The notes under the pieces are model-generated. The model saw only the letters and a list, made by a program, of their open reading frames with translations. It made no database searches and was not told the DNA's origin. This document shows positions 1-6,397 of a stretch of 15,211 bases of DNA, in pieces; within the stretch, counting starts at the first letter, position 1, and each line of letters starts with the position of its first letter. The translations under genes were made by a program, and so were the position numbers. The stretch comes from Candidatus Woesearchaeota archaeon (GTDB lineage Archaea > Nanobdellota > Nanobdellia > Woesearchaeales > GW2011-AR4), in contig JADHVE010000029.1 in NCBI GenBank assembly GCA_016784195.1, forward strand, positions 1 to 15,211, written 5' to 3'.

Positions 1-45
1 GCCGCTTATAATTATCAGAAAAACTAATATGCTTATTCTTCTCAT
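1..45 (-). CDS. Start of a probable secreted protein (partial, cut by window edge)
   Basis: Fifteen in-frame codons starting at ATG 45-43 read MRRISILVFLIIISG and run off the left edge. The two arginines followed by an unbroken hydrophobic stretch look like the n- and h-regions of a signal peptide or an N-terminal membrane anchor. A GAGG Shine-Dalgarno (bases 51-54) lies five bases upstream of the ATG, which is strong support for so short a fragment. The gene follows the large surface protein on the same strand after 64 bases with no T-rich terminator on that strand, so the two may be co-transcribed. Nothing can be said about the mature protein or its function. Confidence 0.55.
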   Translation of the reverse strand, partial: MRRISILVFLIIISG

Positions 46-109
46 TTTTACCTCTTTTTTTTTAATTTTACCTATTTTTTAAAATATATTAATCACTAGG
101 TTTGCTAAT

Positions 110-2635
110 TTATTTAATACATGTTTTATCACAGTTATATTTACCTGTAAATCCTTGGATAGTACATATAAGATAGTTGGGTTTAGCAGGATCTTTGCTG
201 GTACAATAAGGGTAATCTAGGGAGACGTCGCTAGTATCCCAAACAGCTGGGCATGAAACAACACTAGCTTCAAAACAGCCAGCATCCATCTGATAGGGTA
301 TAGTGCACGGATTGTCAACTTGAAGATCACATCCAGGAGCAAAACCGCTAATAACCATGTTTTGATGTATCAACTTGTCATATTGGTCAAGACAGAGACT
401 TCCGTCGCTTCCGATATATGCAACATTAACTCCGTTTTTTTCCAGGATAAATGAACCTGATGGTGGATTAGTGCAGCTAGTGACAATAGTATTGCTGTCT
501 CTGCATAAATCACCGCTCTTTGAAATATATCCGTTTATTTTTGTTGGTGTACTTCCATATATGATAAATGCCGCATCTGTAGCATCGATTCCAGCATTTG
601 CACAGTTAGTGATTGTCTTATCAGTCCCATCTATATGCAGTCCTCCTGCATCTGTAAATGAAGCAACTGCATAACCATCCAGATTATAGAAATAATATGT
701 ATCTCCCAAGGAGATTGTTTCAATCTTTTCACTATCGACTATTATCTGGTTTTTTAGTTTTGAGATTGTTACATCAACTACATTTGATTCACTAAGAATA
801 CTCGCAGCAGGGCAATCACCTGTAGCAGATACACTGCAAGCTATAATCTTGTAATTATAGGTATCTATCCCCCATTGATCGATAGTATTAACAACGGCTT
901 CTGTAGCAGATGGGAACGTTACCCCATAATTTGAGGGTACTTTAGTCCACGTCGTGTCCGAATTTTTTTTCCAGTGAAGCTGATAGTCAACAGCATTAGT
1001 AATAGCGTTCCAGTTAAGAGTGAAGGTACTTCCTTTATTCACAGCAGAAGGCCCTGTTAATGTTACTGTTGAAGTCAATTTAGGAACTGGTGAAATAACA
1101 TTGCCTGCTTGATCAATTACTTGAATTGTTTTTGTACAAGTGTTTTGCCCTCCTGGACCAATAACCGTTCCTGTATAAGTTGTTGTTGTAGTAGGATTTA
1201 CAAATCTAGTATCAGTTTGCCCCCCGTATCCTAAAGGAATTATAAAATCTCCCACCCCTGCAATAGAAAAAGAAGTAGCATCTGTAGTCTGTCCTGTCAA
1301 ACCAGCACCAGTGCCTAAATCTACTGAATCTGGAGAGATTATTGAACATGTTGGAGCAGGAGTTGAAGAAATTACAATAGCAAAAGTCATGTCGCTTATA
1401 TCAGACAAGCTTTTTGAAGTATCTGTATCTGAGATATTTATTTTACAATCGGTGGAAGGAGAAGTTGCAGCATCAATCAACCAAGAATACGATTTAGAAC
1501 TTGCAGCAGTCTCTTGTACTATAACCGTCTTTTTACTGCCGCATTCAAGTTCAATCTTGACCTTATCTACATTCAAATAATCCCAGGTTATTTTTTCTGT
1601 TGTGCCTATTGTCCATTGCTGCCCACCATTTGGATTTTTAACAGTAATAGAAGAAACAGCACCTCCTGTTGCTGCCGGAGTAGTAGATGCTCCTTGAGGG
1701 CAGGCTGTAACCGCAAACAGATAATCATTTATTCCAACCAAAGCATCAATCTGGTTATATGGAAGATCGGTATAGGGCACTTCACCCCACAATGCAGTAT
1801 TTGAATTATAGTAAATAACTCTTTGGTCAGCATTACCTGCAAAAAATTTATGACCATTGAACAAAGCCATTGCATCAATTTTTATCCAAGTTGTTCCTAG
1901 ATTAAAATTCCAATTATCTAAATAATTACTTACCGGCTGGGGTGAAAATGCTTGGTTGCTTGTATCAACTGCATACATATTCCAGCCTGCTGCAACATAT
2001 TTATTAGACTCTATGTGAAAGGCATCAACAGTTGAACCTACACTTTGTGTTGGGAACATAGCACCTATAGTTGTAGTTTCTTTTAAATCGGTTAAGTCAT
2101 TTACATCATATACAAACACATTACCTGACTCTTCTACCAAATACACATATTCCTCAGAATAAGAATAACCAACTCCACCTACTTTATTAATAATCTCCGG
2201 GAAAATCTCCTGTATTGTTTTATCTAAAATTCCGCTTGTTGGGCCGTAAAAGTAAATACATTGTTCATTTGAAGGAATATAGGGTGCAGCCTGTTGTGGC
2301 GTAGCGGAATTCGTATTCACGCATTTTGCCTTAGATCCAGTTATATCACATTTTTCAGTAGTACTATCGCAGCAGATTGAGTCAACTATCCCTGTTTGAG
2401 TATTTGTACTATATTGAGTCATCAAAGTTGAACCAGAAATCAAGGTGCTGCAGTCGGATTTTAGTTTTTCAATACAATCACACCCAAACGTGTCAACTTT
2501 AACACCTGTTGCACTGCTAGGACAAAAATCACCACCATCCCATTGCCCATCCATATCGAGATCAGGTACAATAGCATACCCGCTAGAACTCAAAACAACA
2601 ATTACAAAAAACAATAAGCATATTCTGTATTTCAT
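110..2635 (-). CDS. Large secreted multidomain surface protein (TSP3-like, Kre9/KNH-like, Ig/FN3-like domains)
   Basis: 841 residues. Residues 1-21 form a signal peptide (basic start, hydrophobic core, SSSGYA before the likely cut). Residues 24-54 resemble a thrombospondin type 3 calcium-binding motif: D25, D27, D29, D33, D36, then CP at 38-39, VD at 47-48 and GC at 51-52. Residues about 150-310 hold four or so short strand-rich units and may be part of a beta-propeller. Residues 329-420 match the Kre9/KNH pattern (NPNGGQQW, later ITW, ending in SDMTFAI). Residues 429-507 look Ig-like and 524-625 FN3-like. Residues 647-750 contain three related units of about 40 residues. The C-terminus is cysteine-rich, with no membrane helix or obvious anchor, so the protein is probably secreted or held at the surface non-covalently. 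Adhesion or cell-envelope function is inferred from architecture only; no catalytic motif was seen. It is divergent from the pilin-like gene. Confidence 0.85.
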   Translation of the reverse strand: MKYRICLLFFVIVVLSSSGYAIVPDLDMDGQWDGGDFCPSSATGVKVDTFGCDCIEKLKSDCSTLISGSTLMTQYSTNTQTGIVDSICCDSTTEKCDITGSKAKCVNTNSATPQQAAPYIPSNEQCIYFYGPTSGILDKTIQEIFPEIINKVGGVGYSYSEEYVYLVEESGNVFVYDVNDLTDLKETTTIGAMFPTQSVGSTVDAFHIESNKYVAAGWNMYAVDTSNQAFSPQPVSNYLDNWNFNLGTTWIKIDAMALFNGHKFFAGNADQRVIYYNSNTALWGEVPYTDLPYNQIDALVGINDYLFAVTACPQGASTTPAATGGAVSSITVKNPNGGQQWTIGTTEKITWDYLNVDKVKIELECGSKKTVIVQETAASSKSYSWLIDAATSPSTDCKINISDTDTSKSLSDISDMTFAIVISSTPAPTCSIISPDSVDLGTGAGLTGQTTDATSFSIAGVGDFIIPLGYGGQTDTRFVNPTTTTTYTGTVIGPGGQNTCTKTIQVIDQAGNVISPVPKLTSTVTLTGPSAVNKGSTFTLNWNAITNAVDYQLHWKKNSDTTWTKVPSNYGVTFPSATEAVVNTIDQWGIDTYNYKIIACSVSATGDCPAASILSESNVVDVTISKLKNQIIVDSEKIETISLGDTYYFYNLDGYAVASFTDAGGLHIDGTDKTITNCANAGIDATDAAFIIYGSTPTKINGYISKSGDLCRDSNTIVTSCTNPPSGSFILEKNGVNVAYIGSDGSLCLDQYDKLIHQNMVISGFAPGCDLQVDNPCTIPYQMDAGCFEASVVSCPAVWDTSDVSLDYPYCTSKDPAKPNYLICTIQGFTGKYNCDKTCIK

Positions 2636-2677
2636 TATTGGTGGACACCGGTTTTTTAGTCTTGAAAATATCTATTT

Positions 2678-2691
2678 CTATAAAGGTTTTC
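2678..2691 (-). promoter_or_regulatory. BRE/TATA promoter of the surface-protein gene
   Basis: On the minus strand this reads GAAAACCTTTATAG, a purine-rich BRE followed by a TATA box. The box centre is about 46 bases before the ATG at 2635, so a start about 25 bases downstream would leave a leader of roughly 20 bases. That leader contains GGTG ten bases before the ATG, a plausible Shine-Dalgarno. The element resembles the one in front of the divergent pilin-like gene. The call is made by eye from archaeal consensus knowledge. Confidence 0.5.
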
Positions 2692-2717
2692 TTTTTATCA
2701 ACTTATTTTATTTTTCA

Positions 2718-2725
2718 TATATAAA
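2718..2725 (+). promoter_or_regulatory. Orphan TATA-like box in the divergent intergenic region
   Basis: TATATAAA on the plus strand sits 165 bases before the pilin-like ATG, too far to be its main promoter. About 25 bases downstream begins a less AT-rich stretch with a five-base inverted repeat (CAAGG 2750-2754, CCTTG 2773-2777) that ends in a T6 run at 2796-2801. It could drive a short untranslated RNA, or it could be chance in AT-rich DNA. The rest of the 255-base region 2636-2890 holds only the two divergent promoters. Confidence 0.2.
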
Positions 2726-2846
2726 CTTTTCGAAATTAAAGTAGAGTAACAAGGAAAAAAGTTGTCTGTGAGCCTTGCCATTATTGTTGCCGGAATTTTT
2801 TAAGTAAAAATAATAATCTATCTAAATAATTTACAGCTCAGGGATT

Positions 2847-2861
2847 AGAAACCTTTAAATA
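2847..2861 (+). promoter_or_regulatory. BRE/TATA promoter of the pilin-like gene
   Basis: The sequence GAAACCTTTAAATA is a good archaeal BRE plus TATA box. Its centre is about 33 bases before the ATG at 2891, which predicts a start site within about ten bases of the start codon, so the mRNA would be nearly leaderless. Consistent with this, no Shine-Dalgarno is seen before the ATG. Assigned by eye. Confidence 0.6.
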
Positions 2862-2890
2862 CAATTACGCATAAAATCAACCATAAAAAT

Positions 2891-3373
2891 ATGAAAATAA
2901 AAAATAAAAAAGGGGTCTCACCATTAATTGCCACTATATTGCTTATCTCTTTTGCAGTAGCTCTTGGCGTAGTTGTAATGAGTTGGGGCAGGAATATTGA
3001 GATTTCTAATCCCGGAGATAAATGCTCAGAAGTAGACATAAAAGTCCGGGAAGTAAACAATTATAATATCTGCTATTCCGGCTCTGGCTCTGATGCCTAT
3101 ATCAACTTTGTTATTGACAATATTGGCAATCCGGATTTACATGGCATCAGCCTATGGGTGGTAGGAGAAAAAGAAACTAAGCTGTTTGAGATAGATAACA
3201 TCTTGATAAAACAAGGATCTTTATTTGATAAAAAAGACAAAGAATTAGCCTACGATTTAGATAAATACGGAAAGATAAAGCATGCACAATTCATCCCAAA
3301 AATAAAAATAGACGAAACAATAGACATATGCCCTAAAAATAGTATAAAAGCAGATAAAGCAGGGATTTGTTAA
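2891..3373 (+). CDS. Type IV pilin-like protein with class III signal peptide
   Basis: 160 residues. The N-terminus has the archaeal type IV pilin layout: a lysine-rich leader (residues 1-8, ending KKG), then VSPLIATILLISFAVALGVV as the conserved hydrophobic helix. Archaeal prepilin peptidase (PibD/FlaK-type) would be expected to cut after G8, leaving V9 as the mature N-terminus, with assembly through the helix. The rest (residues 35-160) is a small, probably beta-rich domain with four cysteines (C45, C61, C147, C160) that could form two disulfides. It could be a major or minor pilin, an archaellin-like subunit, or a pseudopilin; no assembly ATPase or platform gene is in the window to decide. 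Its own promoter lies just upstream, and it is divergent from the surface-protein gene. It is the only clearly supported plus-strand gene here. Confidence 0.8.
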   Translation: MKIKNKKGVSPLIATILLISFAVALGVVVMSWGRNIEISNPGDKCSEVDIKVREVNNYNICYSGSGSDAYINFVIDNIGNPDLHGISLWVVGEKETKLFEIDNILIKQGSLFDKKDKELAYDLDKYGKIKHAQFIPKIKIDETIDICPKNSIKADKAGIC

Positions 3374-3415
3374 ACAACAAGTGTTAGATGGCCAACAAAA
3401 GAATTTCTAAAGAAC

Positions 3416-4165
3416 TCAATAAACCTTGATTACCTTTCTTAACACTATGCTGAATATTAATGAAAAGATGATATAGCTTCCTAACCACCCTAGTTTCCAT
3501 CCAAATAGATTCAGGACAATATTCTTCTTATACCCTACTTCAATCTTGTTTATGTTTCCGTCTTTGATACTCTTTACTGGCTCCCTATACTCCATTTCTG
3601 TTGTAATCAAAATCTCTTTATTGTACTTATTGCCATTAAAAACATATTCCAGCAAATATTCTCCTTCTTCACCATTCAAAATCCATTTAACTTCGCCATC
3701 CTTCACGTCTTTGATAGCATCTCCCTGGATATTAAAACCATCAGGAACACTAAGCTCTATCTCACCATTAGCTCCTTCCTCAAAGACAACGCTTGTTGTA
3801 AAATCTTCTCCTGGCAAAATAGGTGCAAAAGCAAGATGGGAGCTCATCCATCCAAAAATTATTATTATTGGTATAAATGTAAATAACATAGATTTCATAC
3901 TCTGAGACATATATTTCATATTTGTTTCCATCACTTTCTTGTTTACCTTCATCATCTCTTCCGGTTTATTCCTCAGTTCTTTAACCTCTTTTTGAAGCTC
4001 TTTCTGCTCTTCTTTCAGCTGCTTCATCAGGTTTTGGTTGGTAGTATACTTAGTAATCAAAGAAATAATCAAAGAAATCAAAAAAGACAATAACACAATA
4101 GTCCATAAAATAGGCAGTTTCAGCAAAGGCCCCAATACGGGGTTAAGTAAATTATCAAACACCAT
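3416..4165 (-). CDS. DUF106 membrane protein (EMC3/TMCO1-like, Oxa1 superfamily insertase)
   Basis: 249 residues. Three membrane segments are visible: residues 15-37, 92-115 and about 217-243. A charged, coiled-coil-like stretch (44-85, rich in K, E, Q and M) lies between the first two, as in archaeal Ylb/DUF106 proteins of the Oxa1/YidC/EMC3/TMCO1 superfamily, which insert membrane proteins and may bind ribosomes through the coiled coil. Between segments 2 and 3 is a hydrophilic, strand-rich region of about 100 residues (116-215) predicted to face outside, which seems long for the family. Placement after secY is the usual archaeal context, supporting a role next to the translocon. The start at 4165 fits the TATA box about 26 bases upstream; the stop is TGA. 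It converges on the pilin-like gene with 42 bases between. Confidence 0.85.
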   Translation of the reverse strand: MVFDNLLNPVLGPLLKLPILWTIVLLSFLISLIISLITKYTTNQNLMKQLKEEQKELQKEVKELRNKPEEMMKVNKKVMETNMKYMSQSMKSMLFTFIPIIIIFGWMSSHLAFAPILPGEDFTTSVVFEEGANGEIELSVPDGFNIQGDAIKDVKDGEVKWILNGEEGEYLLEYVFNGNKYNKEILITTEMEYREPVKSIKDGNINKIEVGYKKNIVLNLFGWKLGWLGSYIIFSLIFSIVLRKVIKVY

Positions 4166-4186
4166 TTTTAATCAATTTTTTAGTCG

Positions 4187-4200
4187 TTTATAAATCTTAT
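4187..4200 (-). promoter_or_regulatory. BRE/TATA promoter of the DUF106 gene
   Basis: The minus strand carries TTTATAAA (bases 4194-4187) preceded by a purine-rich AAGA that may be a BRE. The box centre is about 26 bases before the ATG at 4165, so transcription should start at or within a base or two of the start codon. There is no Shine-Dalgarno before the ATG, which fits a leaderless mRNA. DUF106 can therefore probably be expressed separately from secY. Confidence 0.6.
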
Positions 4201-4238
4201 TATTTTTCAATTGTTTGAAATTATAAAAATAAAAACTA

Positions 4239-5657
4239 CTATTTTCCCATAAATCTTCTTAGCATAGGATTCATGTCCATCATATGTTGCTGTGCTATTT
4301 CCTCATAAAGCTTGTAAACAATCATAACACTAAGTAGTATTCCAGTTCCTCTGCTCAAGGCACCTGTTAAGTCAGCAAGGCCTGCCAAAAACCCTACAGC
4401 TAACCCTCCCATTATAGTTAAAGGCCAGATATATCTGCTTAAGACCCTTTCCAGTATTCTCTCATCTTTTCTAAAGCCTGGCATCTGCAAGCCAGAGCTC
4501 ATTATATTTTTTGCCTGGCTTCTGGCATCCATCCCTGCTGTTTGAACCCAGAATATGCTGAAAATAACAGAACCAACCATCATAAAACTCAAATAAACCA
4601 TGGCCTGTCCAACTTCTGCAAGATTGATAGAGCCAGTTATAGCATCTCTCACAACATTCGGGCTTTGTAAAAGGTAAACAAAACCAGAAATAGGCTGCCC
4701 GCTTGATTCACTAAATCTTCCTAATAAAGGCAATCCCCAGTTTTGCAGTAACCTCCCCCATAACTGCATATTTGCCATCAAAGCTGCAACTAAAATAACT
4801 GGGATATTAGATGTATAAATAAAGCTCAAAGGCCATCTTATTCCATGCCCTCTTACCCTGCCAAAACTTAAAGGAATTTCAACTTTCATTGCCTGGGCAT
4901 AAACTGAAATCACAAACACCAAAACAGTTGACACTAACGTGGCTAACATAATTCCTGCTGTTGTCGGGTCACCAGCAGCTAAACTCTGAAACAAAGCAGG
5001 AACCGCACCTACAGAATAAGTGACTCCTGCCAAGCCAGTAGGTCCGGGAAGCCAGTTAAATGCCTGTATAAATATCTCCTGACTGACCCCTGCTACAATA
5101 AACAGGCTTAAGCCAGAGCCAAAGCCCCATTTACTAACAACTTCGTCCATAAACAATATCATTATTCCGCCCAAGCAAAGCTGGAAAATTAAAATCAGTT
5201 GCAAAGGAAAAAATAAGGCATGGCCTCGAGTAATAACATTAGCAAAGCCCTCAGGGCTTAAGCCGCCCATAAAAACATAGATTGCACCTTCAAATACAAT
5301 AAAGAATATCGCAAGAAGCTTCTGAATGCCCTGGAATGTTTTTTTACCTTCAGGATTAGTCAAATCAAACTTCAAAATGCCTGATCCATTCAATAGCTGC
5401 AGGACAATAGATGCAGTGACAATTGGCCCAATCCCTAAGCTGATAATAGAGCCGAACTTAGCACCTAATATTATCGATAAATTCTGAAATCTATGTAGTG
5501 CATTTTCCCCTAAGCCAAACAAGGGCAGTAACCCTAAAAAAAAATAAATGACTACAGTGACCCCTGTCCACTTTAATTTTTCCTTAAAAGAAAGTGATTT
5601 CTGTGTTGGCCCTTCAACTTCAGGCAGATTATTCAAAAAAGTTTTCCAAACAGGCAT
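4239..5657 (-). CDS. secY: Protein translocase subunit SecY
   Basis: 472 residues, normal for archaeal SecY (Sec61 alpha), the channel through which unfolded proteins cross or enter the membrane, together with SecE and Sec61 beta. Ten membrane segments can be placed at about residues 31-47, 70-90, 110-131, 150-170, 180-200, 235-255, 276-295, 345-371, 407-426 and 432-452. The plug falls around 48-66. The cytosolic loop with IPLSFGRVRGHG (261-272) is the ribosome-contacting loop 6/7, and a second basic loop lies near 375-405. The ATG at 5657 gives the typical amphipathic N-terminus followed by FKEKLKWTG. The stop is TAG. It is separated from L15 by 210 bases, whereas in many archaea the two nearly touch, so it may have its own transcript. 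DUF106 follows after 73 bases. Confidence 0.97.
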   Translation of the reverse strand: MPVWKTFLNNLPEVEGPTQKSLSFKEKLKWTGVTVVIYFFLGLLPLFGLGENALHRFQNLSIILGAKFGSIISLGIGPIVTASIVLQLLNGSGILKFDLTNPEGKKTFQGIQKLLAIFFIVFEGAIYVFMGGLSPEGFANVITRGHALFFPLQLILIFQLCLGGIMILFMDEVVSKWGFGSGLSLFIVAGVSQEIFIQAFNWLPGPTGLAGVTYSVGAVPALFQSLAAGDPTTAGIMLATLVSTVLVFVISVYAQAMKVEIPLSFGRVRGHGIRWPLSFIYTSNIPVILVAALMANMQLWGRLLQNWGLPLLGRFSESSGQPISGFVYLLQSPNVVRDAITGSINLAEVGQAMVYLSFMMVGSVIFSIFWVQTAGMDARSQAKNIMSSGLQMPGFRKDERILERVLSRYIWPLTIMGGLAVGFLAGLADLTGALSRGTGILLSVMIVYKLYEEIAQQHMMDMNPMLRRFMGK

Positions 5658-5867
5658 TTTTTAATTTTAATCGATATTATTTTTTCATTAGATGCTTCAA
5701 AAATTCACAATTATCTGAATATTTTTTAGTTATTTTCTTTATTTTTAATTTTTATAATAAAAAAAAACTTTTTTTTTAAATGGGGGGCAGAGGGGAGCTA
5801 TTGGCTATATGTTTAAAATTATATATTATTTGTTTTTATATTTAATGGGAAATATTGGTTTATGATA
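5658..5867 (-). other. Intergenic region L15-secY with possible terminator and promoter
   Basis: These 210 bases are the largest same-strand gap in the ribosomal cluster. In transcription order it holds an AT-rich stretch, a C-rich patch (complement of 5782-5798), an A9-G-T9 tract (5777-5759), then AT-rich sequence to the secY ATG. TATA-like stretches occur near 5752-5758 and 5674-5682, but neither is a convincing box, and no Shine-Dalgarno precedes secY. A five-base dyad (ATTCA 5703-5707, TGAAT 5716-5720) is also present. No supported gene was found on either strand. Confidence 0.4.
5759..5777 (-). terminator. Possible T-tract transcription terminator after L15
   Basis: On the minus strand nine A residues, one G and nine T residues run together, followed by more AT-rich sequence. 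Archaeal RNA polymerase can terminate at runs of T without a strong hairpin, and the T9 lies about 100 bases after the L15 stop. This would end the ribosomal transcript before secY. Similar T runs are common in AT-rich genomes, so the call is tentative. Confidence 0.35.
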
Positions 5868-6389
5868 TTATGTCTTTGTTTTTTTACCTATTTTTTTATT
5901 TTTATTCTTTGATTTATCTAATTGCTTTTTTTCTGTTGAAATTTTTTCCTTTTTTAACAAATCTACATCTCCTCCTTTATTTTTTATTTTCTCAACAGCT
6001 TTTTTAGAGGCATAAGAAACTTTTATTTTGAACTTATTTAAAACATTCCCCTGGCTTAACAGTTTATTAAAGCCCAATTTCTTCATATCAACAACATACA
6101 ATTCATTTTCTTTCAAAACCAATTTGTCATTCAAAAAAGATTTAAGATTATCTTCCAAATAGCTTATATTTACTGCTTTTATCTTAACAACATTTTTTTT
6201 CTTAAAACCAAATTTTCCAAAATATTTTCTGCCCCATATTCTTGGCTTAGTTGCATCTCCTCTTTTTCCGGTTCCAGCCATTCCTCTGCCGCCCCTGTTG
6301 CCGGCTCCTCTGTGCTTTTTCTTAGCCCCCCATCCATGAGTATGGGTTCCTCTCTGCCTTGTGTTTTTCTTTCTTTTGTTGATTGTCAT
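5868..6389 (-). CDS. rpl15: Large-subunit ribosomal protein L15 (uL15)
   Basis: 173 residues. The N-terminal third is the basic, glycine-rich uL15 extension that threads into 23S rRNA: THTHGWGAKKKHRGAGNRGG (15-34), then GMAGTGKRGDA. The globular part includes NKLLSQGNVLNKFKIKVSYA (108-127), the conserved C-terminal fold, ending in a helix with AVEKIKNKGGDV. Residues from about 145 on (KKEKISTEKK onward) are an extra Lys-rich tail. The ATG at 6389 is preceded by AGGT, which overlaps the TAG stop of L30, eight bases upstream. It is the last gene of the tight ribosomal block; the next gene, secY, lies 210 bases on. Confidence 0.95.
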   Translation of the reverse strand: MTINKRKKNTRQRGTHTHGWGAKKKHRGAGNRGGRGMAGTGKRGDATKPRIWGRKYFGKFGFKKKNVVKIKAVNISYLEDNLKSFLNDKLVLKENELYVVDMKKLGFNKLLSQGNVLNKFKIKVSYASKKAVEKIKNKGGDVDLLKKEKISTEKKQLDKSKNKNKKIGKKTKT

Positions 6390-6397
6390 TTTTAAAC

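Noticed and set aside
375..674. Plus-strand ORF of 99 residues inside the surface-protein gene, and similar ones at 1311-1580 and 1514-1804
   Set aside because: Antisense to a gene with signal peptide, promoter and domain matches; no initiation signals.
5703..5720. Inverted repeat ATTCA/TGAAT before secY
   Set aside because: Five-base arms in AT-rich DNA are too common to call an operator or terminator without conservation.
5782..5795. Possible G-quadruplex
   Set aside because: Only two G runs are present; four are needed for an intramolecular quadruplex.
5780..5848. Plus-strand small ORF (MGGRGELLAICLK...) in the L15-secY spacer
   Set aside because: No Shine-Dalgarno, wrong strand for the operon, and composition expected by chance around a G-rich patch.
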